Positions 11,781-25,326 of a stretch of DNA of 64,000 bases are shown here, piece by piece. Numbering within the stretch: position 1 is the stretch's first letter; each line of letters opens with the position of its first letter. Origin of the DNA: Cryptomeria japonica (lineage: Eukaryota; Streptophyta; Pinopsida; Cupressales; Cupressaceae). The stretch covers positions 379,035,392 to 379,099,391 of the forward strand of contig NC_081415.1 of NCBI RefSeq assembly GCF_030272615.1, given 5' to 3'. A program made the position numbers and the translations under genes. The notes below the pieces were generated by a model. It saw only the letters and a list, made by a program, of their open reading frames with translations. It was not told where the DNA came from and made no database searches.

Positions 11781-14700
11781 AAGAGACATTGTCTCGATGT
11801 CTTATTATTCTATCAATAAGAACATACTTTCTCAACATCATAAACATTATCCACACATTGTGGTCTCAATCAAATATAACAGAAATGGTATCATCTATAC
11901 ATTCCAAATTTACATGTAAATCAAAATCAGAGTATTCAAGTATTTCATGCATCAAGCAAATACTACTCTAAGAAAACAAAAGATGAATATGATAGTCAAT
12001 CATCACATCATCCTCCCAAATAGCACTATCAGCAGAATATCGGTCCCACTAGATCCAATACCGAGTGAAATCTTTGCTAAATAGTCTTAACACTAGTCCG
12101 ATCAAGAAGGTGGATGTGCTCCACTAGCACCATTCCTGGATCCTATATCCATAAGCAACTGGATTCATACTTCCAGCACATCGAAGGCTCCCACATATCT
12201 TGGTACCAGCTTTGATGATTTTCTCTATAAAATAAAGCTCTTATGAGGCTTCTCCCTCAAAAGAATTTCTTCTTGAGTAACAATTATCTGAGAGTCTTGT
12301 TTCTATTATCATTGCTTTTCTTGTCCGTCGACTATCTCTTCCAATATATTCTTGATCAATTTCATTTACTCATTCATTTCTTTTAAGCATATTAGAACCA
12401 ATGATGATCCTATCTTTATTCTATCCCAACTGACAAATGTTTGTCATTTATGTAATAAGCATCATAATTGGTATTATTCCTTAAAAACGTATGATAATAT
12501 TTTGTTGTATGCCAACTTAGTCCAAAGGCAAATATTTCTCCCATTCGTATTTCTAATTCATGCGATACATAAAAAAAAAATGAATTTTCCACAACCTGAT
12601 TAACCCTTTCTATTTTTCCATTCAGTCATCTACGTAAAGATGTCATGCCGATTTAATTTAGTTCCCAAAGATATATTCAATATTGTCCAATTCCAAAATG
12701 TCATCCAAACATTCCTATTTGATATTTTTGTTTTTGAAACTCTATGCAATTGCTAAGTTGAATAAATAAATTTCTTCATAAGATTTAATGATTCATCTTT
12801 AAATATACCCAAGTACAAAATATGCAATCTTTGTCAATCCATTGACACTATCCAACTATGATATCATACTTGTTCTTACTCAAAAGCAATTCTTGAATAA
12901 ATTTCATATTGCTTTTCAACCACCTATACTTAGGTTTGATACAAAAGTCCTATTATATGATCTTGCTCAACTTTCAATTGTTAAACTTTGTGCCACATAC
13001 TCAACTACCTTTTTCCAAATTTATTAGGTCCATCACATCTTTATCAACAATCTCTAGATTAACTAGATATTTCTAAATGTTTTAAATATGGTGCAATATT
13101 TACTTCCTCAAGTTTCTTCCTCTAAGTGAGTACATCCTTCGTTGACATTATTAGTTACCCTCAAGTTCTTATCTCAAATCTATCAAATCTATGATCCAAA
13201 GTATCTAATTTCAAAACCTCAATGATGTTTTTCTTCCAAGTGATTCTGCATCTATTTCTATCTCAAGTTTGACTTTATAGTAAACATGGTAGATAAAATT
13301 TCATTGATCTATGAGAACCCATCATTTTACTTCCTTTTTATTTCCAACAATTCCAACCAACTCAATCTACTTCATACCTTAAACTTCTATCAATCCATAA
13401 GATTTCCAAATTACTATGTATACTTTTAATCAACAAATAACAAGGCAACCATGATGACAAAAAATTTCCTAACATCATAATGTATGTTATATAGCTACTA
13501 GCACAACCTTATACTCAATTATCTCAAATATGTTTTTATGCCAAAGACTATATATTATTGGATGTTTAAGACTCCAAAACTTACTTTTAACAAAAAACAT
13601 CTTGCATGATCACATGATCTCTAAGGTAAGGAAGTAAGATCTCATATAATTGATGAACTAATTTGAATTTATCTATTTACTAAATATATATAAATATATT
13701 TACCTTTTCAAGGCCTATCCTTTTATTCCACATATTGAATTTACTCATACTAAAAATTACACATACACATAGTATTATTGCCCTAACTGACACAACACCT
13801 ATGTTTGGTACACTCTCTGCTCTTTCTCTCTTGGACATACCATCACGTGTTCACTATGATCATCATAAGGATGAAATGCAATATGCAACCAAAAGACAAT
13901 GAAAATTTTAAACATTAGATAAGCCACCATAAAGGTTAAGTGATCAATTTCAACAGTAAATTATAAAATGCGCAGAATGAAACATTAAGTCAAGTTCCAA
14001 GGGTCACAAAATAGAAAATTGGCAGCTTTGTCCATTTAGAAAAATGAAATAGAAAATATAATCAAGTCAAGAAGTCAAAACTAATCCAAAAATCAATGAT
14101 CAAATAATTTATCAATAAACCAAATAAAGTATCAAACTGAATACATATCAAATGTACTGAGTGACTACAACTAATCACATATGAAGGAGTGTTACAACAC
14201 CTTGGGGTATCTTTTCCAGAGTGTGTGAGAGAGAGTATAAAATAGAGTACCTACAATTTCATGTTTCAAGATAAGGACACAAACTAGAATACAGAGTCCT
14301 ATGAAGATTTCAACATATCATCCATAATTCCTATCCATATAGTACCAACCTCGTACACTATAGACATAGAATAATATCTTTCGCAAGAGATAAGTTAGAA
14401 TAATTATCAGTCTAATAAATCAAGCATCTCAAGCATCTAGGTTCTAATAACAACCATCATTTTTATCTCAACTTACAACTTTATTATATAAGTACCCAAC
14501 TCTTACTCAATAAACTATCATCCGATGAATGTGTCCATTAAGTATGTCATTCCAGGAGATACTCTTTCTCAATCTATCCAGACACCATGTTGATTTTGCA
14601 AAAAGCAACTTTACTTATCGATTGTTTATAAATTATATCATCCAAATTTATATTTCTTCTCATGGAGTCAATGAGGTGCATCCTTTCGACTTATGTGAAC

Positions 14701-15116
14701 TAAATATAGTTAACTTAGTAAGGAGATACTCATATATATATATATTCTTCATCTATCTCCTCAATAGGCTAGTCCAACTATTCTTGTCTCCCAATGGAAA
14801 TGTTAGATGAGATTTCCGTGACCTTACACAGCTTGGTTAACTATTTCTTCTGTCTTAGTTTAGAAGTTGATTCCTTTCTTGTTTCATCCTAGAAGTAAAC
14901 AACTACCTTCCTCGACCTTATAATTCTCATCTTGAATATCCTGAATTCGTTTCATAGTAGGAGGGAATTTTTTTATTTTTATTTTTTCCTTAATCAACCA
15001 TCCTCCTTCTTCTAGTTCATTGTTGTCATGAATTCACCTTGTAAAAGCTTTGTGCTCCTTTATTTGCAAGTATCATGCATTAAATATCCAATAGCAAGTT
15101 TTTCAAGTATAAACTA
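11781..15116 (-). mobile_element. gypsy-B internal region, copy 1
   Basis: Internal region of about 3.4 kb between the two gypsy-B LTRs. It has no intact ORF, but integrase traces at about 12000-13025 show that it was once a coding Ty3/gypsy element. The length is too short for a full gag-pol, so large parts have been lost. I could not recognise gag, protease or RT in 13026-15116. Confidence 0.75.
12000..13025 (-). pseudogene. decayed Ty3/gypsy integrase, copy 1
   Basis: Translating the minus strand in all frames gives integrase pieces split by many stops and shifts. They include EYVAQSLT (finger end), SKNKYDII, NGLTKIAYF (family VDRLTKxAHF), TFWN followed by ISLGTKLN, a worn TDGQTE region near 12630, and KLVPRY-type GPF/VAYG remains near 12140-12200. 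The order and spacing fit a Ty3/gypsy integrase with its C-terminal domain. It is far too damaged to encode protein. Confidence 0.68.
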
Positions 15117-15129
15117 GGCTCTGATACCA
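15117..15129 (-). other. gypsy-B primer binding site
   Basis: Minus-strand TGGTATCAGAGCC three bases inside the LTR end at 15133, complementary to initiator methionine tRNA. It shows that 15133-19120 is the 5' LTR of internal copy 1. Confidence 0.88.
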
Positions 15130-15132
15130 AAA

Positions 15133-18100
15133 TGTAAAGACGTAAATCGAGCTAACTTCAATAATAGCAGAAATACTCTTTATTCTTAAATAAACACATA
15201 GATCAGTTAATAAGTCTATTTCATTCCTTAATTTACTTCCATAGCTTCATTTGATCATTCCATTTAAATCGTAATAAACATGAATTTTCTATAAAAGATA
15301 AAGATTCTTTATTCCATAATTCGATAAAAGTAGTATCTCAATCTTACAATACTTGTGCATTTAAAGTTGTCGTAAGTTCAATAATAAAATAATACAAAGT
15401 AAAGGGTGAGATGTGTCCATTGATTTGCAACCCAAGCTATCGCCAATGCAATCTTTAGCATGAAGACGAGAACAAGATTCAGGCGCTTTTTCCACCCAAC
15501 CTTGAAGCTTACACTTCCCTGGAATTCTTGGTCAATCAAGAATACCTGACCCTGCACGAATTGTTTTAATCAAAGAATTCAAAAGGCAAGAGGGAATCTA
15601 GTGCATGCCTAGATGAAACAAGCATTTTCATTTTTCTAATTCATTTAAGAAACAAGCATTCATTATCATTCAAGGATATGGTAGAGAGCATAAAATAATG
15701 AATTCCATCTATTTCTATGGATAATTGAAATAATTACTCAGTCGAGTATAATGCCATACACAACAAAAATAAATAGTTGGAAAAAGCAACTATTCTCTCT
15801 AAGAATCCATATTTGGCACCCATCCCAAAAGGTAACTTTCTACACACAAGCCTATCCATAGCTTGGTTCCCACAAACAAGAATCTTTTAACTAACTAATA
15901 TAACATCTTTCCTATCACTTTCATAAATTAGACACTCTTTCCTTACTTTCTCATAAATGAATACAATCTTTCATAATTTGAAATGCAAATATATTTTCAT
16001 CAACATCATTCGAATAACTACAAAATAAGAAGACAATATTTTGCCTTTCAATTCTAGCTTCCTATTTCTTGTAAGATAAAATACAATGCTAAAGAAGACA
16101 ATCTTTCATTAAATGGAATTTGAAAGAATCAATCTTTTAGTACTACCAATCCTATTTGATAGGAAGCAGTCTTTCATGGGTAAACAAATATACATCTGAA
16201 AGAAGACAATCATTCCTTTATATCTTTCAAGCAGTTTAAAGACAAGAATTAAATATTTAAGAAGGTGTAACACATGTATGTATCTTACATATAAATTGAA
16301 TAAAATGAGTACACATTCTTTTATTCAATTATCAAAACAATTAAATAGCATAATCATTAACATGCATTCCATTTCATATGGTTTAGAGTTCTAATTTTAT
16401 CTCATCTAAACTCTCTCTATCATTCCTCGTTTCATGGTTCATTTACCTCTTTACTCAAAATATCATATTTGGTTTAATACTAATGTGTGAATTTTCATGA
16501 TTTAAAACTTAACACACTGATTTCACTAATTTATCATAACAACAATCTAATATGATGCAAGTTCATAAAACACCTATCTATATGGATTTTTTTAAATGAG
16601 ACACCTGATAACCATCTTTTCAGTTTTCATGCAAGGATCAAATTCGAAAGTGTAAGTCTTTTTTTTTTTCTGTGATATCCAAATAACCTCATTATTAAAT
16701 AAGTCATAATCCTATTATTTCATCTTCTTTGTAGTTCAATTTCATAGTTTTTCTTTCTATCCTCTGACTCTATTTCTAGAGTTTCACTAAGTTTATCGAC
16801 CAACTTTCATAAAATATATCATTAATGCATCTCTATTTGCATGATCAGAATTTAAACAATTATAAGTTGATTCATAATGTGACTCTAACTATTTCATTAG
16901 AATATTTCATAATTCTAAATCTAGATCATTCTTAATCTCTTAAATTTCTTCAATAAAACATATTAGATTTGATCCTATCTCAAGAAGTGCGATCCATGGC
17001 TATTACAATCCTTGATAGCTTCACATTGTCTACAATATGTCCAAATTCCAATGCTTTCCTCCTTGGTGCTCTTCTTTCTCATGAGCTATCTATTCCTAGT
17101 CCTTATCCTTCTACACTCTGAGAATTTTCTAATGATAATAAAGTAATTAACACTCATTCTCGAGCGTAACCTCTAAATTCGACACTAAATCAGAGATGAT
17201 CATCCTTGATCTTTTATGACTCGATTGTAAACACACCAAAATCTCCAATCCTTCCTAATCTCTATTCTTTCTACTCTTTTCTTGTCGTTCTTTCTCTCTC
17301 ATGTGTCTATCGTGTCTCTTCTTGTGAGTTTGTATCTTCCTATCCTACATCTCTATTTATCCTTATTTTTCCTATGATCTCTCCCCATTTAGAGGCTCGG
17401 TTATTGTTGTTGATTTGAAGTCTATTACTTGAGTCTTAGTTTAATTCTTCTCTCACATCTCCATGTCTAATAGAGATGGCATTTCTTGATGCAATTTCTA
17501 TTGTTCTAGTGCATGATTTAACTACACATTTGTCTCCTATCATTGATATTCCTAGATTCATGGCACCACGTGCCTGTTATCTCATTACTTACTGCAATTA
17601 TAAGCCACTCTTTATTTTCCACTGATAGAGGTCTACCAAACTTTATTCAACGTGGACACCACTAGTGGATTTTATTTCTACCTGGAATGTAGTGTTATTT
17701 ACAATTTAACGTGGGCTTCTTCTCTCATTCACCGTGACTATAGCAGTTTACCCACTCAAATGGAGAGGTTGGCAAGTTAGACTTGTCTTCAAACACTTTG
17801 AGTTGTCATGAGCGAGTTCCTTGTTTATGCTGCCAGGTCTAAGCCATTGTCTCCACGTAGAAACCTTTGAGTTCTGCATTAAACCGATGGTCTTGCCTAG
17901 TTTATCATTATGATCTCCACCAATGTCGATACCTAACTAAATTCTACATTTAACTCATGGTCTAAGCCTACGTGTTAGTTGATCACCACCTATCGACTCC
18001 TAGCTAGATTAAGACGTAGTTGCTATCCTTAGGAGTTAGCCGATAGTTTTTTTTGTTTATTCGGCCACCCTAACTGCCATGTGACATAGTCGCTATCTCA

Positions 18101-19120
18101 TACCAACTAAACCCACCACCTTTCTAACAAAATATATATAACATGCAGCTATATTATAGTTTGTAAAATAAATATTAATCTTTAAACATTTAATAAATAA
18201 TATATAATCGTACTTTACATATATGTGAATATTCATAAATACATTTTATGAATAATTATGTTTGTATCATAAAACAATGATCATATAAATTTAATTTACA
18301 AATTCACCTCAAAATATATATATATACGTATATATGTGTGTTCGATAAAATTAAAGTTATTAACTACCAAATATATTTAACTTGCATGAATATAAAAATG
18401 ATCATTAATAAAGATGCATTTCTTTTTGTACAAAAGACAATAATCATTCGATATATGGTACGTTATGTTGTAAACTCTAATTTAGTCAACTTCCAATTAA
18501 TTATATTAAAATAATCAATATAATTAAACATGAACCATATTTACATATGTATATATATGCATATGATCAAGTCCTAATATACATTTAAAATATGTACAAC
18601 TATAGTATAATTTTGAAAACCAAACATTAATTATAGTTTCGATAATTTACATATTTCCACACAAAGGACGTTAAATCATAGAGTCACTATTTAATTCAAA
18701 TCATTAACAATTTTTCCACCTTTCATAGACAAAAAAAACATAACATTTTTATGACTCAAAATCATTCACCAATGCAGAAATAAATGTATAGGCATATCTT
18801 CACTATTGTGGTGTGTGAGATTCCCTTAGTCTACCAAATTCAATAGTTAAAAAAAACTCTACCTGAGTAATGTTCTCACCTTCGACTTCGTTCACCTGTT
18901 CCTGCATTCAATTGCACTCAATCGCTCATTAGTAATGACGATCCCAATTTACAATAAAAATTATTACTGATCATTCAATTGTATATAAATCATTTCAGTA
19001 CATTCGATATCCTATCTTATTTCATTGACAATTCCAATTTTATTTCATTTACAATTCATTTGCGAAAAATAAACATTATTTTCGTAATTAAATAATTATG
19101 GAAAAATAAGGTTTGTGACA
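15133..19120 (-). repeat. gypsy-B complete LTR
   Basis: 3,988 bp from TGTAAAGACG to TTTGTGACA. It serves both as 5' LTR of internal copy 1 (primer site at its left) and as 3' LTR of internal copy 2 (polypurine tract at its right). The inverted pair ATTCTTG/CAAGAAT near 15517-15543 is a small hairpin close to the inversion breakpoint seen at 411. No coding sequence is seen. Confidence 0.85.
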
Positions 19121-21655
19121 TCCTTCCCCTCTTAAAAGAGACACCGTCTCGATGTCTTATTATTCTATCAATAAGAACATACTTTCTCAACATCATAAAC
19201 ATTATCCACACATTGTGGTCTCAATCAAATATAACAGAAATAGTATCATCTATACTTTCCAAATTTACAACATGTAAATCGAAATCAGAGTATTCAAGTA
19301 TTTCATGCATCAAGCAAATACTACTCTAAGAAAGCAGAAGATGAATATGATAGTCAATCATCAAATCATCCTCCCAAATAGCACTATCATCAGAATATTG
19401 GTCCCACTAGATCCAATACTAAGTGAAATCTTTGCTAAGTAGTCTTAACGCTACTCTGATCAAGAAGTTGGATGTGCTCCACTAGCACCATTCCTGGATC
19501 CTATATCCATAAGCAACTGGATTCATACTTCCAGCACATCGAAGGCTCCCACATATCTTGGTACCAACTTTGATGATTTTCTCTATAAATAAAGCTCTTA
19601 TGAGGCTTCTCCCTCAAAAGAATTTCTTCTTGAGTAACAATTATCTGAGAGTCTTATTTCTATTATCATTGCTTTTCTTGTCCGTCGACTATCTCTTCCA
19701 ATATATTCTTGATCAATTTCATTTTCTCATTCATTTCTTTTAAGCATATTAGAACCAATGATAATCCTATCTTTATTCTATCCCAACTGAGAAATGTTTG
19801 TCATTTATGTAATAAGCATCATAATGGGTATTATTCCTTAAAAATGTATGAAAATATTTTGTTGTATGCCAACTTACTCCAAAGGCAAATATTTCTTCCA
19901 TTTGTATTTCTAAGTCATGCGATATATAAAAAAATGAATTTTCCACAACCTGATTAACTCTTTCTATTTTTCCATTTGGTCATGTATGTAAAGATGTCAT
20001 GCCGATTTAATTTAGTTCCCAAAGATATATTCAATATTGTCCAATTCCAAAATGTCATCCAAACATTCCTCTTTGATATTTCTATTTTTGAAACTCTATG
20101 CAATTGCTAAGTTGAATAAATAAATTTCTTCATAAGATTCAATGATTCATCTTTAAATATACCCAAGTATGAAATATGCAATCTTTGTCAATCTGTTGAC
20201 ACTATCCAACTATAATATCATACTTGTTCTTACTCAAAAGCAATTCTTGAATAAATTTCATATTGATTTTCAACAACCTATACTTATGTTTAATACAAAA
20301 GTCCTATTATATGATCTTGCTCAACTTTCGATTGTTAAACTTTGTGCCACATACTCAACTACCTTTTTCCAAAGTTCATAGGTTTGTCACATCTTTATCA
20401 ACAATCTCTAGATTAACTGGATATTTCCAAATGTTTTAAATATGGTGCAATATTTACTTCCTCAAGTTTCTTCCTCTAAGTGAGTACATCCTTCGTTGAC
20501 GTTCTTAATTACCCTCAAGTTCTTATCTCAAATCTATCAAATCTATGATCCAAAGTATCTAATTTCAAAACCTCAATAATGTTTTTCTTCCAAGTGATTC
20601 TAAATCTATTGCTATCTCAAGTTTGACTTTATAGTAAGCATGGTAGATAAAATTTCCTTGATCTATGAGAACCCATGATTTGACTTCCTTTTTATTTCCA
20701 ACTATTCTTACCAACTGAATCTGCTTCATAGTTAAACTTATATCAATTCATAAGATTTCCAAATTACTATGTATTCTCTCAATCGACAAATAACAAGGCA
20801 ACCATGATGACAGAAAATTTCCTAACATCATAACATATGTTATACAACTACTAGCACAATATTATACTCAATTATCTGAAATATGTTTTTATGCCAAAGA
20901 CTATATATTCTTGGATGTTTAAGACTCCAAAACTTACTTTTAACAAAAGACATCTTGCATGGTCACATGATCTCTAAGGTAAGGAAGTAAGATCTCATAT
21001 AATTGATGAACTAATTTGAATTTATCTATTTACTAAATATATATAAATATATTTACCTTTGCAAGGCCTATCCTTTTATTCCACACATTGAATTTACTCA
21101 AACTAAAAATTACACATACACATAGTATTATTGCCCTAACTGACACAACACCTATGTTTGGTACACTCTCTGCTCTTTCTCTCTTGGACATACCATCATG
21201 GGTTCACTATGATCATGATAAGGATGAAATGCAATATGCAACCAAAAGACAATGAAAATTTTAAACATTAGATAAGCCACCATAAAGGTTAAGTGATCAA
21301 TTTCTATAGTAAATTATAAAATGCGCACAATGAAACATTAAGTCAAGTGTGACCAAGGGTCACAAAATAGAAAATTGGTAGCTTTGTCCATTTAGAAAAA
21401 TGAAATAGAAAATATAATCAAGTCAAGAATTCAAAACTAATCCAAAAATCAATGATCAAATAATTTATCAATAAACCAAATAAAGTATCGAACTAAATAC
21501 ACATCAAATGTATTCAGTGACTAGGACTAATTGCATATGAAGGAGTGTTACAACACCTTGGGGTATCGTTTCCAGAGTGTGTGAGAGAGAGTATAAAATA
21601 TAGTACCTACAATTTTATGTTTGACGATAAAAACACAAACTAGAATACAGAGTCC
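19121..21655 (-). mobile_element. gypsy-B internal region, copy 2, truncated
   Basis: Aligns with 11766-14303 at about 96-97% by eye, starting with the same polypurine tract. It stops at 21655, where an inverted LTR fragment begins, so the gag-side third and primer site are missing. No intact ORF. Confidence 0.82.
19360..20380 (-). pseudogene. decayed Ty3/gypsy integrase, copy 2
   Basis: Same degraded integrase as at 12000-13025, with nearly the same lesions. The shared stops and shifts mean that the damage came before the duplication of this region. Confidence 0.65.
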
Positions 21656-22293
21656 TATTTTTGCTATGCATGGCATTATACTCGGCCGAGTAATTAAATT
21701 GAATAAACCATTGAAATAGATGGAATTATTTTATTTTATGCTCTCTACCATATCCTTGAATGATGATGAATGCTTGTTTCTTAATAGAAGTAGAGAATTG
21801 AAAATGCATGTATCATCTAGGCACGCACCAGATTCCATCTTGCCTTTCAAATTCTTTTGCTAAAAAATTCGTGCAAGCTCGGGTATTCTTGGTTGACCAA
21901 GAATTCCGAGGAAGCTTAAGCTTCAAGGTTGGGCAGAAAAAGCACCTGAATCTTGTTCTCATCTTCATGGTAAAGATTGCATTGGCAATAGCTTGGGTTG
22001 CAGATCAACGGACACATCTCACCCTTTTCTTTGTATTATTTATTATTGAACTTACAACAACTTGAAATGTGTAAGTATTGTATGATTGAGATACTACTTT
22101 TATCAATTTATTGAATGAAGAATCTTTATCTTTTATAGAAATTTTGTGTTTACTACGATCTGAATGGAATGATTAATTGAAGCTATTAATGGAAAAGTGG
22201 AATGTAATAGACTTGTTAATTGATTTATGAGTTTATTTAAGAATAAAGAGTATTTTGGCTATATTTGAAGTTAGCACGATTTACATCTTTACA
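21656..22293 (+). repeat. gypsy-B LTR fragment, inverted
   Basis: Reverse complement of about 15133-15770: it ends with TTACATCTTTACA, the exact LTR terminus. It contains the GGGTGAGA-type and AGCTTGGGTTGCAGATC stretches shared with 601-680 and 15400-15430. It is plus-oriented and joined to minus-oriented internal copy 2. Confidence 0.8.
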
Positions 22294-23240
22294 TTATTTG
22301 TTGATGACATTATTTTTGGAGGTGAAGATAAGTTATGCATATAATTTTCTAATAATATGGAGAAAGAATTTGAGATGTCTATGATTGGTGAGATGAAATG
22401 TTTCTTAGGTTTGCAGATTAGTCAGACTGACAAAGATATTTTTATCTATGAAACTAAATATGCTAAGGAATTGTTGAATAAATTTGGTATGGGAGACTCT
22501 AAACCGGTAAGTAATCCTATGGTTACAAGTGAGAAATTGACAAGAAAAGATGTTTCTGCACCAGTAAATCCTACAAGATACAAATCTATGATTGGAGGTC
22601 TACTCTATTTGACTCAGACTAGGCCTGACATTATGAATATTGTTTGCATTGTTTCAAGATTTCAGAGTGATCCTAGAGAAAATCATGAGATTGTGGTGAA
22701 AAGGATTTTTAGATACTTGCAAGGTACATAAGAATATGTCTTGTGGTACCCTAAGGATGATAAATTTACTTTATGTGCATATACAAATGTTGATTGGGCT
22801 GGAGATGTTGATAACCGGAAAAGTACTTCCGGTGGAGCTTTCTTTCTTGGAAAGAAGTTGGTTTTATGGATTAGCAAGAAATAGTCATGTACTGCTTTAT
22901 CTACTGCTGAAGCTGAGTATGTTGTTTTTTACTACTAACTGTACACAAGTTTTATAGATGAAGCAAATGTTGAAGAATATAAAGATGGATTGTGATGCAC
23001 TAGTAGTTATTCACTGTGATAACTCTGTTGCTATTGATATATCAAAGAATCCGGTATTTCATTCTAAAACAAAGCACATATCTATCAAGTATAAAATTTT
23101 GAAGGAGAAGGTGGAAACAAATGAAGTTAGACTATTTTATGTGAACACTAAAGATCACATTTGTAGATATTTTCACTAAACCTTTGTCCAAGGAATCATT
23201 TGAGTACCTGAGAGACAGATTGGGAGTTTCTACCCCTCTA
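22294..23240 (+). pseudogene. copia RT-RNase H fragment (copia-D)
   Basis: The sequence begins inside the RT active site (LFVDDIIFGGEDKLC) right at the gypsy-B LTR end, then a stop. The frame continues with EKEFEMSMIGEMKCFLGLQI, SMIGGLLYLTQTRPDIM and the RNase H part with HCDNSVAIDISKNP, HSKTKHISIKY and VNTKDHI. Stops and a frameshift lie near 22731-22960. The upstream gag, protease, integrase and RT half are absent from the window, so the element was cut by the gypsy-B insertion or by later loss. Confidence 0.87.
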
Positions 23241-23610
23241 GTAGAGACTTGATTGATGCGGTTTGGCATTAGTCTGACCTGCATTATTAGAGATACTATT
23301 CATTCTAGGACTGATGTGGGATGCTACTACTTAGGGGGAGTAGTCGACTTTTTGATTCAAAGGCTTATGTTTTTGCTTTGATATTTCTATTAGATTTCTA
23401 GCATTGATGTGGAGTGATATAAATGTGAAAAAGAAAGGGAAAAAGAAAAAGAAAGGGGGAGTGATATTCAAATGTAAAGATATTATTTACAGGGGGAGAG
23501 ATATTGACTATTAGAAATATCTGTGGGAGATTGTTGCTTGTCTTCCATTGGGGGAGACTTGTTTGACACTTCTTGGTGCCTAGATGTTTTTCACATCTAG
23601 TGTTGCCATC
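23241..23610 (+). other. copia-D 3' non-coding region
   Basis: Sequence between the pol end and the polypurine tract. It contains several short GGGGGAG runs (near 23335, 23455, 23493 and 23551) besides the one next to the LTR. No gene seen. Confidence 0.6.
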
Positions 23611-23628
23611 AATGCCAAAGGGGGAGAT
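23611..23628 (+). other. copia-D polypurine tract
   Basis: AATGCCAAAGGGGGAGAT immediately before the LTR start TGTTGG. Same motif as in copia-A. Confidence 0.82.
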
Positions 23629-24827
23629 TGTTGGCCATTTGGTGGAATTGATTATGTGTTGCATTTTTGTTTTGTCATTGATTTCAACACTAGCTATTTG
23701 GATGCTTTATTAACACCCTTCTAGTCCCAGTAGGTTGAGTGATTTCTCATTAACTTGGATCTGGCATGATCTGGTAGGCTCCAGTATAGTCTAGTGATGG
23801 AATTGGGTTGTTCATGATACTTATACTCATATTTGGTCAGTTGGTCTTATTCTGGAGATCAGATGCTATCCTTCTTGCTTAAAAGATTGATTTCTAGTTC
23901 CGGTGAGGGTTTCACCGACCAAGCTTCAGATAGAGATCTCTGATGAATTGCATAAGTGGTGTTGGTGCAGCTTCTGATAGAGTTTCAGGATGCTGTTGGT
24001 GATCATGTTTGAGACTTGGTGATTGGAGATCATTGATGTAGCATATGGACCTATACTTGGTCCCGATTGATCTAGGTTATGGACTGGCTTTAATGTAATG
24101 TGTGGATAGGACCTATGGATGTATTTTTGAGATGTTTTATGCTAGATATTATTTGTTTGGTCTAAGGCCGACATGGTTTGTAATTATGTAATCGGTTTAT
24201 TATCTAATGGCCGACCTGATTATTTATGGTCGAGGGTTTTGTATAAATAGATGTAAGATCTCATTGTAGATTATCATGGTTATAAGTTAGAGGTCATGGT
24301 CAAGGAATGTAATGTGTGAATAATGTAATATCATTTAGATAGAGGAGTTGGTTGATCATTGGAGATCAAATTGGGTTTATGTAAGAGGATTTAGTCCTCT
24401 GGTATTGAGCTTAACCAGAATTATACTCAGGCATAGGAGATGTTATCTTTTGTAGTTCAACACTTCTCCAGATTGTAGTCTGGATTCATATGTAGTTAGT
24501 GAGGCTCCTTTTGTGATGAGCAGTGCACTCTAGGTTGTTGGCCTTTCTGCAAGTGCAGGCCCCTCAATTGTAATTCACATACTTATTGCAGAAGTATTAT
24601 TTGACTGTGGGTAGGCTTCCCACCATGGTTTTTCCCTTTACCGGGTTTTCCACGTATAAATCTTGGCATTATGTGGATGGATATTATTCTATGATTATTG
24701 TTTATGTTTAATTAGATTGACTACTATTCCAGTATTAAAGTTTAAATTGCTAATGGTTCTTGTAATCTATGACAACTGATTCACCCCCCTATCTCAGTTG
24801 TCTTCTAGTTATTTGAACTATCTAACA
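23629..24827 (+). repeat. copia-D 3' LTR
   Basis: About 1.2 kb from TGTTGGCC to CTATCTAACA. It has a TATAAATA box at 24242-24249 and a TTCACCCCCC motif near the end, like copia-A. It is followed at once by integrase sequence of another copia copy, i.e. the element lies inside a second copia. Confidence 0.78.
24242..24249 (+). promoter_or_regulatory. candidate LTR TATA box
   Basis: TATAAATA at mid-LTR, plus strand. It matches the position and sequence of the copia-A box. Confidence 0.45.
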
Positions 24828-25320
24828 TTGGTCATGTTACTACAATTAAATATTTCAAAGTCTTTGGAAGTAAATGTTATATCAAAAGGGATAATGATAT
24901 AGGAAAGTTTGATGTAAGATGTGATGAAGGAATATTCTTGAGATATTCTACTAAGATCAAGGCCTACTGGTGCTATAATAAGAGGTTGAAGAAGATGGTT
25001 GAAAGTGCAAATGTGAAGGTAGATGAATTTCTTGGAAAGAAGACCAGAGCATGCAGATTTGATGATGAAGATGTTATTCCTAAACCTATGCAGAATGAGA
25101 TCTTGAAGCAAACTGATCCAGTGGAGACAACTAATCCAGATATTGCTATAGCCGGTGAGGAAGTGCAAGAGCTTGAAAATTAGAATAATAAGAAGACTCT
25201 GAGGTATGTAAGATTGAATCATTCATAAAATAAGATCATTGGTGATAAGAATAAAGGTGTGATGACTCGGAGAAGGATTATTGTTGAAGAGATAATGGAA
25301 AGCAAGCAAGGAGCCCATAC
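24828..25320 (+). pseudogene. copia integrase C-terminal end and linker (copia-E)
   Basis: Reads HVTTIKYFKVFGSKCYIK, GKFDVRCDEGIFLRYSTKIKAY, then VESANVKVDEF and an acidic linker ending near RRRIIVEE. This is the integrase-to-RT junction of a copia polyprotein, homologous to copia-A 6935-7378. It starts directly after the copia-D LTR and stops where the Tat-A PMD gene begins at about 25322. Core integrase and RT are absent. Confidence 0.82.
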
Positions 25321-25326
25321 ATAGAT

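Noticed and set aside
11766-15132. Gypsy-B as a second LARD
   Set aside because: Long LTRs and no ORF suggested it, but decayed integrase motifs at 12000-13025 show a formerly coding element.
24818-25222. 134-codon minus-strand ORF
   Set aside because: Shadow of the plus-strand copia integrase remnant.
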